DNA of 5,056 nucleotides. It comes from Bacteroidales bacterium UBA3630 (GTDB lineage: Bacteria > Bacteroidota > Bacteroidia > Bacteroidales > P3). Where the stretch lies: assembly GCA_002373995.1 (NCBI GenBank), contig DFLB01000044.1:71488-76543 (forward strand). Direction: 5' to 3'. This document shows positions 4,980-5,056 of the stretch, piece after piece (position 1 is the first letter of the stretch; every line of letters begins with the position of its first letter). Made by a program: the position numbers and the translations under genes. The notes beneath the pieces are model-generated. The model was given only the letters and a program-made list of their open reading frames with translations. It was not told the DNA's origin and did no database searches.

Positions 4980-5056
4980 ATGGCAAAACAGATAGTTTTC
5001 AATAATGACGCTCGCGAGCAGCTTCGCAAAGGCGTCGACGAGTTGGCAAATGCAGT
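4980..5056 (+). CDS. groEL: Chaperonin GroEL (Hsp60), 5' end only
   Basis: The window ends 77 bases into this gene. The 25 complete codons read MAKQIVFNNDAREQLRKGVD then ELANA, with a partial codon (GT) consistent with the next Val. This matches the GroEL N terminus, whose usual form is MAK.I.F...AR..L..GVD.LA.AV before the KVTLGPKGR motif. GroEL is the ATP-driven tetradecameric folding chamber partnered by GroES just upstream. AAAGGA at 4966-4971 lies 8 bases before the ATG and serves as a plausible ribosome binding site, stronger than those of the neighbouring genes. The gene is cut by the window edge; nothing suggests it is broken. Confidence 0.96.
   Translation, partial: MAKQIVFNNDAREQLRKGVDELANA

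Overview
The window looks like a piece of a G+C-rich Bacteroidota genome, most likely order Bacteroidales (Prevotella- or Muribaculaceae-like). The reasons are a BspA-type leucine-rich-repeat protein with a type IX secretion (T9SS) C-terminal sorting domain, several short lipoproteins, A-rich leaders in place of strong Shine-Dalgarno sites, TAnnTTTG-like -7 boxes, and a 90-residue GroES. Genus cannot be fixed from sequence alone. Every gene I accept is on the + strand.

Layout. Positions 1-246 hold no gene I believe: an 11-bp tandem repeat at the window edge (1-60), a G-run tract (62-108) and a possible -7 promoter box (164-171). At 247-1347 is a secreted BspA-like LRR_5 protein, with a D-T-V-rich linker carrying a perfect 24-bp tandem duplication and then a T9SS sorting domain. 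It ends in a strong intrinsic terminator (1389-1419). Directly against that terminator begins an apparent four-gene unit: an ECF-type sigma-70 factor (about 1433-1903), a small single-span membrane protein that is probably its anti-sigma partner (1900-2175, ATGA overlap), a small exported protein faintly like DUF4252 (2193-2609), and a 345-residue lipoprotein (2652-3689). A second lipoprotein (3801-4361) looks separately transcribed and ends at a very strong terminator (4382-4419).

The right end is the chaperonin operon: groES (4579-4851) and the first 25 codons of groEL (4980 to the window end). Two striking inverted repeats flank groES. One (4428-4470) is upstream and has a possible competing fold. 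The other is a 24-nt-arm hairpin (4867-4933) in the groES-groEL gap. No CIRCE element is visible.

Functional reading. The sigma factor and the membrane protein probably form an envelope-sensing pair, translationally coupled, with the downstream exported protein and lipoprotein as co-expressed envelope partners. This is inferred from gene order and topology. The LRR protein is a probable surface or adhesion protein. GroES/GroEL is housekeeping protein folding. G versus C on the + strand changes from G-rich (247 to about 1900) to C-rich (about 2650-4850) although gene direction does not change.
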